From positions 20,932,501 through 20,996,500 of the forward strand of contig JAKSXM010000231.1 in assembly GCA_022575985.1 (NCBI GenBank): DNA of 64,000 nucleotides, read 5' to 3'. Made by a program: the position numbers and the translations under genes. Positions 45,081 to 57,385 of the stretch are shown piece after piece (the first letter of the stretch is position 1; each line of letters opens with the position of its first letter). The notes under the pieces are model-generated. The model did not search any database. It saw only the letters and a list, made by a program, of their open reading frames with translations, and was not told the DNA's origin. Source of the stretch: Anagrus nilaparvatae. Taxonomy: Eukaryota > Arthropoda > Insecta > Hymenoptera > Mymaridae.

Positions 45081-46160
45081 TGTAACGAAGCATTTTTCGT
45101 TACAAATGCATATATATGCATTGCATTAAAAATGTATATATATATATATGCATGAGTACGAAAACCCGGCGCGCATACACACACACGCCCGGCCAACAAC
45201 GTATATTTTTTTTGAATTCAACAGCAGCCGGCGGGCAAGAAGAAAAAAAATATATTCTTACGGCGCAAGTATCTTGCGCCGGACGAAGAAGAAGGGAAGA
45301 ACTGAGAATCAGACTACGCGATGCGAGCAACAGGCGTGCAAGTAAATTTTTAATGAATCGTGTGACTCCGGATTTATTAATTAGTTTAATCATTATTAAT
45401 TTAACTAATTGGACCAAAAGTCACTTAAAACTCCTCCGGTTAGGATTCTAATTTACGTAGTGCGAATAAATTTGTAAAAACGTATAAACTCAGTGCTCGC
45501 TCGTATGAAGTATATTTTAAGCTAAAAAGCTACGAGGAAGAAAAAACCGACGTCGGTAGTACAACAAATAGCTAAAAGCAGCCTCTTGAAATATAGAAGT
45601 GATTTACTTAAATTGAGCCACCTGCTGAACACTGCTATTCTACTAGAAGCCACTCGACATCCTCGCAACTGCAGCCGTCGACGACTCCGAGAAAATATCA
45701 TCAAGAAGTTCGCCGAACGGTAATAAAAGAAATGTGCTTCGGGGTTCGTGTGTGTGTTCGCGACTCGGTTTCTCTTTTACAAGGTAGCATAAACCAATTG
45801 TGTAAAATTATTGTTATGATAAAAGTTAGCCTAAGGGCAACTAATTAAATAATAAATATAGTTTTAATATTATTAGAAATATTAATCAAGTGTAATTTTA
45901 TTGTAGTGCATGTTCATGAGCCCTCCATTATTTTAGTTAAATTAACCCTTATTTAGGACTCCCCCTAATTATTAAGGAGATTGTTTTTCGTGCAAAAGGA
46001 GCTAGCCGAATAACAGGTAAGCAAGGTTATTCACCCCAACATTACCGGCGCGTGTCAGTTAAAAGGCGCTCGTTAATAAATTTATTAACTGGTTCGCGCG
46101 CCAAAAATAATAAGTATTATCTTTAATTAATTAGATTAACCCCCAAATACCCTCGTTATA
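45081..46160 (+). repeat. 3' LTR
   Basis: 1080 bases, identical to the 5' LTR except one fewer TA unit and two substitutions that I could find by eye. It is followed by the GCGC duplication. Confidence 0.95.
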
Positions 46161-46164
46161 GCGC

Positions 46165-47192
46165 GTAGGCTCTTAAAGCTACGAATATTAGGCTTTTATT
46201 TTATTTTATGTTAACCCCCTTTATGGGGCAATTACATTAGAGATAGTGTAATTGTAAATTTGCTTACTTTTTCTGTAAGTAGGGAGATGTGAATAGTAGT
46301 TGTAGAAACATGGATTTTCAATTGATTTGCTAATTGTTATATAATTTTGTATGAGCAAATTTGGCAAGGTGGGTGGTGAAAATTACTGTATTTTTAACTT
46401 TATAAAAATAATTCTTGCTCCATTGCCCCTACTTTGTTAAGTTGCTCTAACATATTGCTTAAGCCACAGTTTAAAAAAATTATTGATCATATGTTCCTTT
46501 TCAATTTGCGAGGAAAATGGAATGCTTGGAGTTCTACTTGCAGAACTAATCTCAACAAAATTTTTAAACTCTCAAACCACTATATAAAAATTTTGTTATA
46601 ATTTTGCTTGAAAGCTAAGTTATCATGCTTAAGCTGTATTTATTTTTGCGCGCAAGTATTAAATTCAAGAATTTTACTCAAACTACCATATTACTCTCAC
46701 CTTTTTTGAGGAGAGGGAGAGTTTCTAAATGGACTTTCCGAACCTCTTTAAGCAAAATTTTTATATTGGGTTAAAGTTCTACTTGCTGAACTTTATGAAA
46801 CTTGTTAATATGCTATAATGATACTTCTCTGTAGTACATAGCTCAAATTATAAAAAAAAGATAAGTGTCATTATTGACTGTGTAATGCGATCTGGGCCTT
46901 CAATGGTCTTACAAACCATTGATGTCTACGGATTGCATGCCGGTCAAATGGAATTAGTGAAACTCAGAATCAGATTAGCATTTAAATTGAAAACTTTTTA
47001 TCAATTGTAATTAAAATATTTAAATTTTAAAATTATTTATTGTGTAGCCATTTGGCATTCTGTGTAAATTTTAAAGTCAAATTTTTAATTTTCATTTACC
47101 GCAATTATTTTCTTTTTTTTGCGTATTAAAACTTTATTTACAATTTTATAAGTAAAATTGTGGTGGGTGGAAATGTTGTGTAAATGTATGTA
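46165..47192. other. 3' flank of the CACTA-like fragment, then non-coding
   Basis: The first 90 bases (TAGGCTCTTAAAG...TTAACCCCCTTTATGGGGCA) match the inverted sequence at about 59435-59520, i.e. the 3' end region of the CACTA-like element. After that I see no gene or clear repeat. Confidence 0.5.
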
Positions 47193-50100
47193 TCTATCTT
47201 TATAAAACTCATGTGACAGATTTTTTCGTCCTTTTTATTCGTGTTCTGATTGGTCCGCTGATTTTGTCATGCCGCATGCGCGTGAATTATATTTTTTATT
47301 GGTTGCTAACGGTATAACATACAAGAAGTTCTCTGTCACATACACTCTCGTGCGTTATTTAATTACTATTACTATTTATCATTTAAAATACTTAATTATT
47401 AATAAAAATTTGTGTACTTATAATAATAATTAAATATATAAAAAAGTAGGGAAATAAGAAGTACAATAATTTTCTAATTTTATTATACAATCTTTCTTTT
47501 TTTAAAAATACAAAAATTTGTAAAACAATTTTAAATATTATTTTTTTAATTTATCATTATCTGTCAAAATATTTATAAATTTTAATAAAAAATGATTAAA
47601 CTATAATAAAACATTACATCTGTATGTGCGATGTAATATAATATAATTATGTAAACTGATTCGAGTATTTCGTCATCCTATTATTAAATTTTGCTGTCCA
47701 GGACAAAAGAAAAATTTATTTCGAGGGATGAAAAGTTTATTCACGATAATATATGAAAACTCATTGGAGTATTTCGTCATCCAATTGTAAAATTTCGCCG
47801 TCCAGGACAAAAGAAACAATTATTTTGAGGGATAGTAATTAGTATTTGCATTCAGTTGCGATATTAAATATTTTTTTCTTTATGTAAATTTCTATCTCTA
47901 AAAAACTCTATGACATAATTTTTCGTCTAATTTATTCGTGTTGTGATTGGTTGTGCTGGTTTTTTCATTATTTATTTCATTAGTTCTAATTTTAATTATC
48001 TTCTAAAATACTTAATTATTAATAAATTTTTCTGTAAAGAATACGGAATTGAGAAATGCAATAATTGTTTTATAATACAATCTCCTAAAAATTTCGTCAT
48101 CTTTATCTAATTGGTCGTCGTTCATTGATGCTTTGTAGTGTTAACGGCGTGCTGCGCTGTATACAAATTTGTAGACAATTTAAATATTAATTTTTTTAAT
48201 TATATAATAATATAAACTGTAAACATAATTATAAATTTTAATGAAAACTGTTTAAACAAATTAATTATATTTGTAGATGCAACACATAACATATAATACA
48301 GGAAAGGAGGTAAATTTTTTTGTAAAATGAAGCAGTAATTAGAGGCAAATATCCGAGTAAACAAGTTTGGTTAGTTGGAGTTGGTCTAAAACGCTGAAAA
48401 AATTGGCCAAGCTGTTTTTTGGCCAAAAATAAATAAATATTTAATATCTCGGTAAATATTAAATTAATTTTGGTGAAAATAGATACCAGGGGTTTTTCGG
48501 GTCAGAAATCAGAAATTTCTCAAACACCCTGTAAACAGGGAAAACTACCCTTTTTTAGGGTTTTTTTTTAAATATTTTGGAATTTAAGCTAACAAAAAAA
48601 TTAATGAAGATTTTTTTTTTATAATGCCCCGAAATTGAGATATAAGATTTAATAATAGGGAGGTTAAAACTACCCCCAGAATAAGAAACAATACAGATAA
48701 AACATGACCTCAGATTATTTCTTTTGTATTTGGATCAATTTTTTGAAAATATTTTATCGTATATTTACTATTATGAAATGAATTCAACCCCTGCCCAGGG
48801 GAGGGAGTGAAAATTACCCCTAAAATTTTTTAAAAAATGAAAAAAATGTTATTAAATTTTTTTTGCCCCTTTTCGTTTTACAGCCGAAAAGTAACAATAT
48901 TGGCAACCCTGGGTATGAAAACTACCCCAAAATGTAAAAAAAAATTCAAAAAATAGCTAATTTTACGTTATTTAATTAACGAGAAGTACCAGTTTGACCC
49001 CCCAAAAAATTTTAAGGACCTTTTTAAGCAAATTTTTTGTTTTTTGATTCAAATGATCTCCCTTCCCTAATTTTTTAGATCCGCCATTGAATGTAAAGTG
49101 GTTTTTTTTAAGCCCAATTTAAAATATCCTTTAAAATAGCGCTCATAGTAGAGAAACTTGCCTTAAGCCAAAAAAAATAATTTTAGGCTCTTAAAATCCT
49201 TATTATTCTTTACCTCTTTATCGAAAATATTTTAAGTTTGGAATTAAAAATTATTAAGTCCCTAAATCAAAATTATTCAAAGTCCCTAAATAAAAATAAT
49301 TTTCAGTTTTCAACTCAAATCATTCTAAGTCTGTAAATTGAAATAATTCTAAGTTCACCCCCCCCCCCATAACGTTCTTGAAAAATACCTTGCCTATAAA
49401 CATTTTTCGTGTAAAAATTTTCCATAAAATTTAATATTTACACAAAAATTCACAAATTATTGATTTTTGTGCCTTTTTTATTACTTAATTTACAGCTGAA
49501 AAAAGGAATTTGAAATTTGACAGCAGCATTTTATTGAGTTATCATCTGAACATACGGAACTGAACGAAAATTTTTCATAATATTTAGAAATAGAGGTACC
49601 TAATGGATTAACTACAAAAATTTTATAAAATTACTGAAAAAAAAGGATTTTTGGCTATAACTTTTTTTTGGCTAATGATAACGAGATGTACCACTTCAAT
49701 CAACCATTTCAAAGCTAAGGTTAACGCCGAAATTTCATGTGATATGCAAAATTTCAATTGGAACGACCATTTTTTTTTAATTTCGCCTCACAAAAAAAGT
49801 ATTAACCGTTATAAACATAAAATAGGCAATTTTAAATGGCCAAATCTTTTTACAGATGAAAAATTCAACCAAAAAATTACAAATATTAGTTATACATTAT
49901 ATAACTTGGAATAATTGCTAAAAAATTTGGCTGTTTAAAATAAATAATATTCACGCTGCTGCCCAAAAACTGAAAATGACTTACAAAATATAAGATTTTA
50001 CCCAACTTTGTGAGTCCAGAACATAAATAATAATTACTCGATAGGGCTAAAAATGACTGGACATATTGAGGAACAAGTTTTCTAAATTTTCGTTAATTGA

Positions 50101-51062
50101 TTTTTTTCAAGCACCTCAGTCCAGATGGCGCTAAAAAATTGGCATAAAAAAAAATTGGAAAAAAGTTTATTTTGCCCAAAACTCTTTTTTGCTTACTTTC
50201 AACGGTTCTGATTGGTCTCAAAATTTTCCCAATTTTGTCTTCTTACAAAATGATTGTAATCATTTTTGTTACCAGAGTAATATTTTTCCAGATATTTACG
50301 TCAGAACGACCCGGTATCTTAATTTTTCGTTAAACCACCTCTTTTTGCCATGTCATGTCTCCTTTAATATTAATCATAGTACAAAAAAAATCGCTTTATT
50401 TGTCAACAAAAATACTTTATATTAGTAATATATAATTTTTTTTGTAATAGGTACTACCAGTATTTAAGTAAAATTAAAAAAACTTTAAAAAATTTTTTTT
50501 TTTGGAAAAAATCACACTTTTCTTTGCGCTATAACTCGAAAGGGGTTCATTTTTATGAAAAGCTGTATTTTATGTTTGTATAATAAAAAAAGATAATTTA
50601 TCGATTGGTTATGTTACTTTTTTTTCAACCCCCCCCCTCCCGCTCCAACCCTTTTCGCAACTATTAGAAGTTGTTTACTCGGGTACTGGGCACCTTTCCT
50701 AACAAAATTCAAGTTACTTAAAGTATCTGCTACTTGCCTCTAATTACTGCTTCGAGATTTTACAAAAATTTAGAAAAATTTATTTTGAGGGGTAAATAGG
50801 GTTCTGGCCCGAGGTGTGTAACACTGAGAAACAATAATCCAATATTTTTTTCTTGAGATAAATTTTGAAAATAAAAATAATAATGGTTTATTCAAATTAT
50901 GAAAAAAGTTCATTATTTGAAATCTCGTTAAATCAAATTTACATCTCACTGTACAATTGTTTTTATTTATGAATTAAACTACAGTTTTATTTCTATTTTA
51001 CATGAAATATGATCTGAGGGGGTTGGCGCGCTTCAGCGTGCAGTAGGGGGCTTGCCCCCTAG
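47193..51062 (+). mobile_element. Non-autonomous Helitron-like element
   Basis: It begins TCTATCTTTATAAAACTCAT after an A, and ends with the hairpin GGGGGC-TT-GCCCCC running into CTAG before a T. This 5' TC, 3' hairpin-CTRR and A/T insertion is the Helitron signature. There is no Rep/helicase frame. Bases 47655-47770 and 47770-47840 hold a duplicated GTCCAGGACAAAAGAAA block. A second 5'-end-like copy occurs at about 47890, so two related ends may be stacked. Another TIR element sits inside. Confidence 0.65.
48315..50769. mobile_element. TIR element nested in the Helitron-like element
   Basis: TTTTTTGTAAAATGAAGCAG through TAATTAGAGGCAA at 48315-48348 is mirrored at 50734-50769. The 2.4-kb interior has no coding frame. 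Bases 49245-49370 hold the 24-bp tandem words and C-run of the family also seen at 22.2-22.6 kb. No certain TSD. Confidence 0.6.
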
Positions 51063-51119
51063 TTATAATATATTATATGGTATGTGTGTATAGGAGATCT
51101 CCCCTCCCTTTTTTGTATA

Positions 51120-51248
51120 CACGGTCTTTGTGAAACAGAAGTAGTGAAAGTAGAAGAGCGCCAAAATAATTCAAAAATTTCTATGCTAGAACTTATGGTG
51201 CTCTTTTAGTGGGCGTGGTTTCACTACTTGTGTTTCACAAAGACCGTG
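51120..51248. mobile_element. 129-bp MITE, TA target duplication
   Basis: The ends CACGGTCTTTGTGAAACA and its complement extend to about 32 bp with one mismatch. They are flanked by TA on both sides, as for Tc1/mariner-derived MITEs. Confidence 0.85.
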
Positions 51249-51399
51249 TATATTCTCCCTTTTTATATTTAGTGTTCGTTGAGACGCCGAGCAACGAGCG
51301 TCGTCTTAATAAATAGTATTACATAATATATACTATGTGTATTTAATAAGTCAACCATCTCCATCACCAAATCCATCAATTTATCCATCATATTATCAA

Positions 51400-51745
51400 C
51401 ATCGCGTAAAAACCGTGTCTAGGGGTTTTAACAGAAAAAATTTGCCGATTTTCTTGGATGTTAGAAGAAATAACATTCTTAATATTTTGTGGGGTTTTCG
51501 AGTAAGCAGAATCTAACACTATTTAATCGGTCACATTTGATTCCCCCCCCCTTTTGCAGTTTACATTTCCAGGATAACCCTTCCTCATAAACTTGTTCCA
51601 CGATACTTAAATTCTATATGTTTAATGTTTTCAAATAATAAGAAAAACCCATACATAGCAAGTAAGGTCTTCTATATTCTAGGATATCTGCCTGGGATCG
51701 AACCTCGATCCTCTGCTTCGATGTCCAAAGTCTTTATATGCCTCT
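51400..51745 (-). repeat. SINE-like repeat with pol III B box
   Basis: On the minus strand, GGTTCGATCCC (51694-51704) fits the B-box consensus within a tRNA-like 3' half. It is followed by a body of about 290 bases that also occurs at 23575-23870 without the tRNA-like head. Head-plus-dispersed-body is SINE architecture, but no A box is clear. Confidence 0.4.
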
Positions 51746-52264
51746 TTTTTTTATAAATTTTAATTGATTTTTTTTTGTTTATACATTAATTTTATTTAAA
51801 TTTTTATTTCAAGTTCCTTTTAAATTCAGAAAATTTTTATAAAATAGTCTGCTTCTTTTTGAATCGTAGGCAATCATGTGAACTAAAAGAATGAATTTAT
51901 TAAATTTTTTATTTGTTTAAATTCATTTCTTTTGTAAAAATTAATTTTTTTTGAATAAAATATTTCTTTTGATAAATAGCTGTTTTTTGAAATAATTATT
52001 ATTTACATTCGATTTTTTTAGAAAATTTATATACAAATATTTATACATATATTTATTACCTTATCATCAGATTAAAAAAAAAAATTGTCAGCTTATTCTG
52101 ATCAGTCTTTTTTATAAAATTGAATATAATGATTTAGAAAAATTTGATTATAGTCATTTTTTGTCGGATAATATGTTTGGAATCCCTTTGTATAAAACCT
52201 ATCTTGGGCTTAAGAAGTCTGATATATCTAGAAATGAAAAGAGCAAAAATTGTTAATAATTTTA
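51746..52264. other. AT-rich non-coding stretch
   Basis: No gene or clear repeat is visible. Confidence 0.4.
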
Positions 52265-53929
52265 AATAATATAATGTTGAATCTAACGATCATATGAGAG
52301 CTGTAACTATAATACCTACAACATGTCGTTCAGGCTGGTATAGCTCTGGAAATAACATGATGTTTGATAAAAGTTACATACGGGTAATTCCATGGATAAA
52401 TAGCACAAAATGGAACGCGAGGTCTCAGAATTAAAAAATTTTATATTTATTCGAAAAAACTACTTAAAATTAGATGATTCACCAAATCTGAAGGTTTTTT
52501 ATAGATTTTTAAGAGAGTTATGCTATTCTAAAGTTTTTTGGTAAAATTGCTCTCCTCAGCCACCATTTTTGAAAGTTCCGTAAAAAAGCTCCGGAAAACG
52601 TTAAAAAATAAAAAAAAAAAGGTTTTCAATGTAAAATTTGATGAGGAATTCGAATATTCAGTCAGATTTTCCCCATTCTGTGCCCATTCGCGGTAAAATT
52701 CAAATTTCTGCCCCAAATTTGACAACTTTAAGTGAAAATAGTTGAAAGCTTCCCACTAAAAAAAAAATTTTTTCTTCTGAAATTTTTCCAAAAGTTCATA
52801 TTAGAAAAAATTTTCCTGAGGGTAATTTTTGATATAAGAGAGTAATGCTGATTTTAGTGAATTTTTCAATTTTCTCATTTTTGACTTGTTAGTTTTTTGC
52901 TAATTTCCCGCTTAGTCAGTTAAATGAAAATCTGACAAAAAAATGGAATTCTGCAGGAAATTTTACAAGGGTATAGTAATTTTGGTAGCCTTAGAATGAT
53001 ACATCTCAATTTGACAAAATAAATAAAATTAATTTTAAAAATATAGAAAAAATGAAAATTGAAAAATGTGATTTTATTGATTTTTGTGTACTTTTTTAAT
53101 CATTTATAGACATTTCGATGAAAAATAAACTCTAAACTTAAAAAAATGCCCTGCCAACTAGCTGGCACTAAGGTTCCTCAAACAATGAGAAAAAACTTTT
53201 CCAATTTTGAGAAATAAATTTTGGGAAAATTCGGTATCAAATCCAAAAAATTACTATAAATGAACTGTCTAAAACTAGTACTCTCATAGAAATAAATTAG
53301 GTACTACATCCAAAAAGAAAAAAAAATTTGGTGTTTTTTGTATTTTTTTGTGAAAAAAAATTTAGGAAAAAAATTTTAAAAAAATTAAGTATCAGATTCG
53401 AAATATCGAGTAAAAACTATACTTTCAAATATAAGTACTTTCGTAGAAATAAATGAGGTATTACATCCAAATTAATAAAAAAAAAAAAAGTACCTAGAGC
53501 TTTTTTGGTAAAAAAATTTTTGAAAAAAAAATTAGGTCTTAATTTCATAACAGTTGTGAAATATCGCCGGTCGCAATATTTCCAGATATTAGTACTTTCA
53601 TGGAATTAAATGAGGTATTACACTAAAAAAAAAAATATTGCAAGTTTTTTATTTTTTTTGTTTTCTTAATTTTGAGAAAAAATTTTTAAAAAAATTTGGT
53701 ATCAGATCCAAAAAATGACTATAAACAAACTTTCTAAAATTAGTACTTTCATAGAAATAAATTAGGTACTACGTCCAAAAAGAAAAAAAAAATTGTCGTT
53801 TTTTGTATTTTTTCGTGAAAAAAATTTTGGGAAAAAAATTAAAAAAAAATTAAGTATCAGATTCGAGATATCGAGTAAAAACCATACTTTCAAACAGAGC
53901 TGGGCAACGGCTGCACGCTAAAATCCTTA

Positions 53930-54685
53930 TATACGGTATACGGCATACGGTTCAATGATATTTTGTCCTTATATAAGGTAAAATTCATACGGCATCCGTA
54001 TGAAATTAACCGTATGTAAGGCAAAAGTCATAAGGCATCCGTATGGAAATGTCATTACGTACCGTAAAATTCATACGGCATCCGTATGAAAATATCCTTA
54101 TGAAAATATCCTATCAAAATATCCTTATATAAGGATATTTTCATACGGATGCCGTATGAATTTTACCGTATGCACGGGTAATTTCATACGGATGCCTTAT
54201 GAGTTTTGCCGTACATGCGGGTAATTTCATACGGTTGCCTTATGAATTTTACCTTATATAAGGGTAAAATATTATTGAACCGTATGCCTCCTTAGCCGTA
54301 TGATTTTTTATACGGCAAAATTTCGTACGGTAACCGTATGAATTTACCCGTATGTACGGCAAAACTCATAAGGCATCCGTATGAAATTACCCGTATGTAC
54401 GGCAAAACTCATAAGGCATCTGTATGAAATTACCCATATGTACGGCAAAACTCATAAGGCATCCGTATGAATTTACCCGTACATACGGTAACATTCATAC
54501 GGCATCCGTATGAATTTTACCGTACATAATGACATTTCCATACGGATGCCTTATGACTTTTGCCTTACATACGGTTAATTTCATACGGATGCCTTATGAA
54601 ATTTTGTCGTACATACGGGTAAATTAATACGGATGCCTTATGAATTTTCGCCATAGATACGGGTAATTTCATACAGATACCTTAT
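53930..54685. repeat. 43-bp palindromic satellite (left array)
   Basis: CTCATAAGG recurs at 54365, 54408 and 54451, a 43-bp period. Each unit holds ATACGGATGCCGTAT-type and CCGTATGTACGG-type inverted words. The array changes orientation at least near 54125 and 54305, so large hairpins are possible as well as small ones. Confidence 0.85.
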
Positions 54686-55439
54686 AAATTATAACTGTTT
54701 ATGGCATTAATTTATTTATTGGCACACCATAATCAGAATTGATGTTTAGGAAAATAAGTGAAAAAAAATGTTCTAATTTACTTTTGTTATATTTATTTAT
54801 CATGAAATTTATTTATAAGTATTTACAATAAGAAAATATATTCTTTTTCTATAACGTAAGGCATAAAATTTAGAGAATGATTTAAGAATTTTAAATATCG
54901 AAAGGATTTTTTCTTTAACTAATTACATCTTAAATAACAAAAGATCATCATTGACTGATTCATTGTTTGAAAAGCTAATTTTCCTTAAAGAAAATAAAAA
55001 ATATATTCAATATTAATTTTGGAGAAAAATGTATGCAATAAAAATGGTTCTTTACTCATTCAATTGAATTCTAAAATGAAAATTAAAAATTTTTGATTGT
55101 ATTTTTCCTGTTATAAATAATAATTTTATTTTTAATGCTTTCTATAAACAGTTGTTTAACTTTTTTTGAATATCTTCTTGATTTTAAAACATATTTATAT
55201 TTAGAAAATAAAAGCAAAAGAATTTTTTATTATTGGGTAAGTCTTATAATACCTATTTTAAGAATGCAATTTTTTGCATATTTAAACAATATTATCGAAC
55301 TTTATTCCAATTTCTTTATAAAAGTCAAATATTTACTTAGGTAATGTACTTATAAAAGCTTATAATTGTTTCATATGGATCCTTATGCAGAGAAATGTAT
55401 ATATTTTAATAATATACTCTCCTTTATGACGTTAAGGCA

Positions 55440-55662
55440 GCTTCTACAATAGCCACATACACAAATATAAATGTACCTATGGATAGACATATATGTGTAT
55501 GGCCAACCTTCAGATAACTGCGCCCTCTATTTTTCTACATTAATTATTGTAGACTTTTTACCTGCTGGTAAGGCAGATTTTAAAATTAGGTTGGCCATAC
55601 ACATATATGTCTATCCATATAGGTACATCTATTTGTGTATGTGGCTATTGTAGAAAGCGCCT
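55440..55662. mobile_element. MITE inside the hAT core
   Basis: Arms of about 70 bases (CTACAATAGCCACATACACA, ACATATATGTGTATGGCCAA) at 55444-55510 and 55590-55657 are inverted copies around about 80 bases. No coding capacity. Confidence 0.7.
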
Positions 55663-55674
55663 AAACAGTATACG

Positions 55675-56285
55675 GGCCCATATACTCTCGAACCGTACGT
55701 ACGGTTAAACAGCATACGGGCCCGTATAATCTCAAACCGTACATACGGTCAAACAGCATACGGGCCCTTATACTCTCTAACCGTACATACGGCTCAACAG
55801 CATACGGAACCGTATAATCTCTAACCGTACATACGGTTCAATAGCATACGGGCCCGTATACTCTCAAACCGTACATACGGTTAAACACCATACGGGTCCG
55901 TATGCTCTCAAACCGTACATACGGTTAAACAGCATACGGACCCGTATGCCGTTTTTGATTAAGCCTAAGCAAACGGTATACGGGTCCGTATGCTATTAAA
56001 CATTATATACGGTTCAAGTGTATACGGGTCCGTATGCTGCTGAACCGTATGTACGGTTCAAGTATCTACGGGTCCGTATGCTCTTAAACCGTATGTACGG
56101 TTAGAGAGTATACGGGCCCTTATGACATTAAACATTATATACGGCTGAGATGCATAAGGCTCCCGTATAGTGTTAACCGTATATACTGCTAGGGTGCATA
56201 CGGTCCCGTATGCTGGTTATCGTATATACGGTTCAAGTAACATACGGGTCCTTATGCACAAAAACCGTCTATACGGCATACGGTT
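55675..56285. repeat. 44-bp palindromic satellite (right array)
   Basis: AGCATACGG recurs at 55711, 55755, 55799, 55843, 55887 and 55931, an exact 44-bp period. Each unit holds ATACGGGCCCGTAT (a perfect 14-bp palindrome) and ACCGTACATACGGT (near-perfect). Units become more diverged towards 56285. Confidence 0.9.
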
Positions 56286-56937
56286 ACAGCGTGCCAAAAT
56301 TGCCGTATATGCCCAGCTCTGCTTTCAAATATAAGTACTTTCATGGAAATAAATGAGGTATTACATACAAATTAAAAAAAAAAAGTACCTATAGCTTTTT
56401 TGGTGAAAAAATTTTTGAAAAAAAAATTAGGTCTTAGTTTCATAACGGTTGTGAAATATCGCCAGCTGCAGTATTTTCAGATATTAGTACTTTCATGGAA
56501 TTAAATGAGGTATTACACCCCCAAAAAAAAAAAATATTGCAGGTTTTTTAATTTTTTTGTTTTTTTAATTTTGAGAAAAAATTTTTTAAAAAATTCGGTA
56601 TCAGATCCAAAAAATGACTATAAACAAACTTTCTAAAACTAGTACTTTCATAGAAATAAATTAGGTACTACGTCCAAAAAGAAAACAAAAATTGTTGTTT
56701 TTTATATTTTTTCGTGAAAAAAATTTTGGGAAAAAAATTTTCAAAAAATTAAGTATCAGTTTCGAGATATAGAGTAAAAACCATACTTTCAAATATAAGT
56801 ACTTTCGTGGAAATAAATGAGGTATTACATCCAAATTAAAAAAAAAAAAAAGTACCTCGAGCTTTTTTGATAAAAAAATTGTTGAAAAAAAAATTAGGTC
56901 TTAACTCCATAATGTTTGTGAAATATCACCAATTACA

Positions 56938-57000
56938 TACATACACACACACACACATACACACACACATACACACACACATACACACACACATACATAC
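56938..57000. repeat. ACACAC/ACAT microsatellite
   Basis: A run of CA dinucleotides broken by ATACA at regular places. Confidence 0.95.
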
Positions 57001-57385
57001 TTTTTTTAAAAACCGGTTTTTTAGCTTCCTGGGGTCTCAAAACGTGCTTATATGCCAAAAAATTAAAAATCGAAATTTGACCTATCACAATGGAACCAAA
57101 ACTTATTTTTCATTATTAGTAAAACTAATTTTTGTTTCCCCAAAAGAAGTACTTCTATTTTTAGATTTTTCATGAATTATTGACCTTGAGGAGCAATACC
57201 AGCCCTAAAGAGATAATTCTATTTGAATTTTTTTTTTTTAATTTTATTATTTTTAATGTATGTAACTTTTATCAAACTTCATGTTATTTGCAGAGCTATA
57301 CCACCCTGAACGACATGTTGCAGGTATAATAGTTACAGCTCTCATATAATCGTTAGATTCAACAGTATATTATTTATATACATAA

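Larger units (their letters stand above)
34015..46160 (+). mobile_element. Complete young Ty3/gypsy LTR retrotransposon
   Basis: 12,146 bp: LTR - PBS - gag - pol - extra frame - polypurine tract - LTR. It is flanked by GCGC on both sides (34011-34014 and 46161-46164), a 4-bp target-site duplication. All three frames are open. The two LTRs are almost identical, so insertion was recent and the copy may still be active. It is noticeably more GC-rich in its coding part than its surroundings. Confidence 0.95.
53895..56321. mobile_element. Non-autonomous hAT element made of palindromic satellite
   Basis: The ends CAGAGCTGGGCA / TGCCCAGCTCTG are typical hAT TIRs. The element is flanked by a perfect 8-bp duplication, CTTTCAAA (53887-53894 and 56322-56329). 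There is no transposase. Most of its 2.4 kb is two tandem arrays of CATACGG/CCGTATG palindromes, with a 1-kb AT-rich core between them that itself holds a MITE. Confidence 0.88.
53265..56940. repeat. 155-bp tandem array, split by hAT insertion
   Basis: The word AGTACTTTCATAGAAATAAA or a close variant recurs at about 53273, 53448, 53595, 53741, then 56334, 56486, 56642 and 56795. Three subtypes alternate, giving a higher-order unit of about 460 bases. The hAT element at 53895-56321 breaks the array. Confidence 0.8.
52265..57376. mobile_element. Inverted-repeat element containing a 155-bp array
   Basis: About 117 bases at 52265-52381 (GTTGAATCTAACGATCATAT, ATGTCGTTCAGGCTGGTATA) return inverted at about 57255-57376 with few mismatches. 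The interior is non-coding. It holds a tandem array interrupted by a hAT insertion and a CA-rich microsatellite at 56938-57000. No transposase. Confidence 0.6.

Noticed and set aside
55711..55975. Regular 44-bp repeats that could suggest a CRISPR array
   Set aside because: There is no repeat-spacer structure, units are contiguous palindromes, and the DNA is eukaryotic within a hAT element.
56867..57175. 102-codon frame with His/Thr repeats
   Set aside because: Produced by the ACAC microsatellite.
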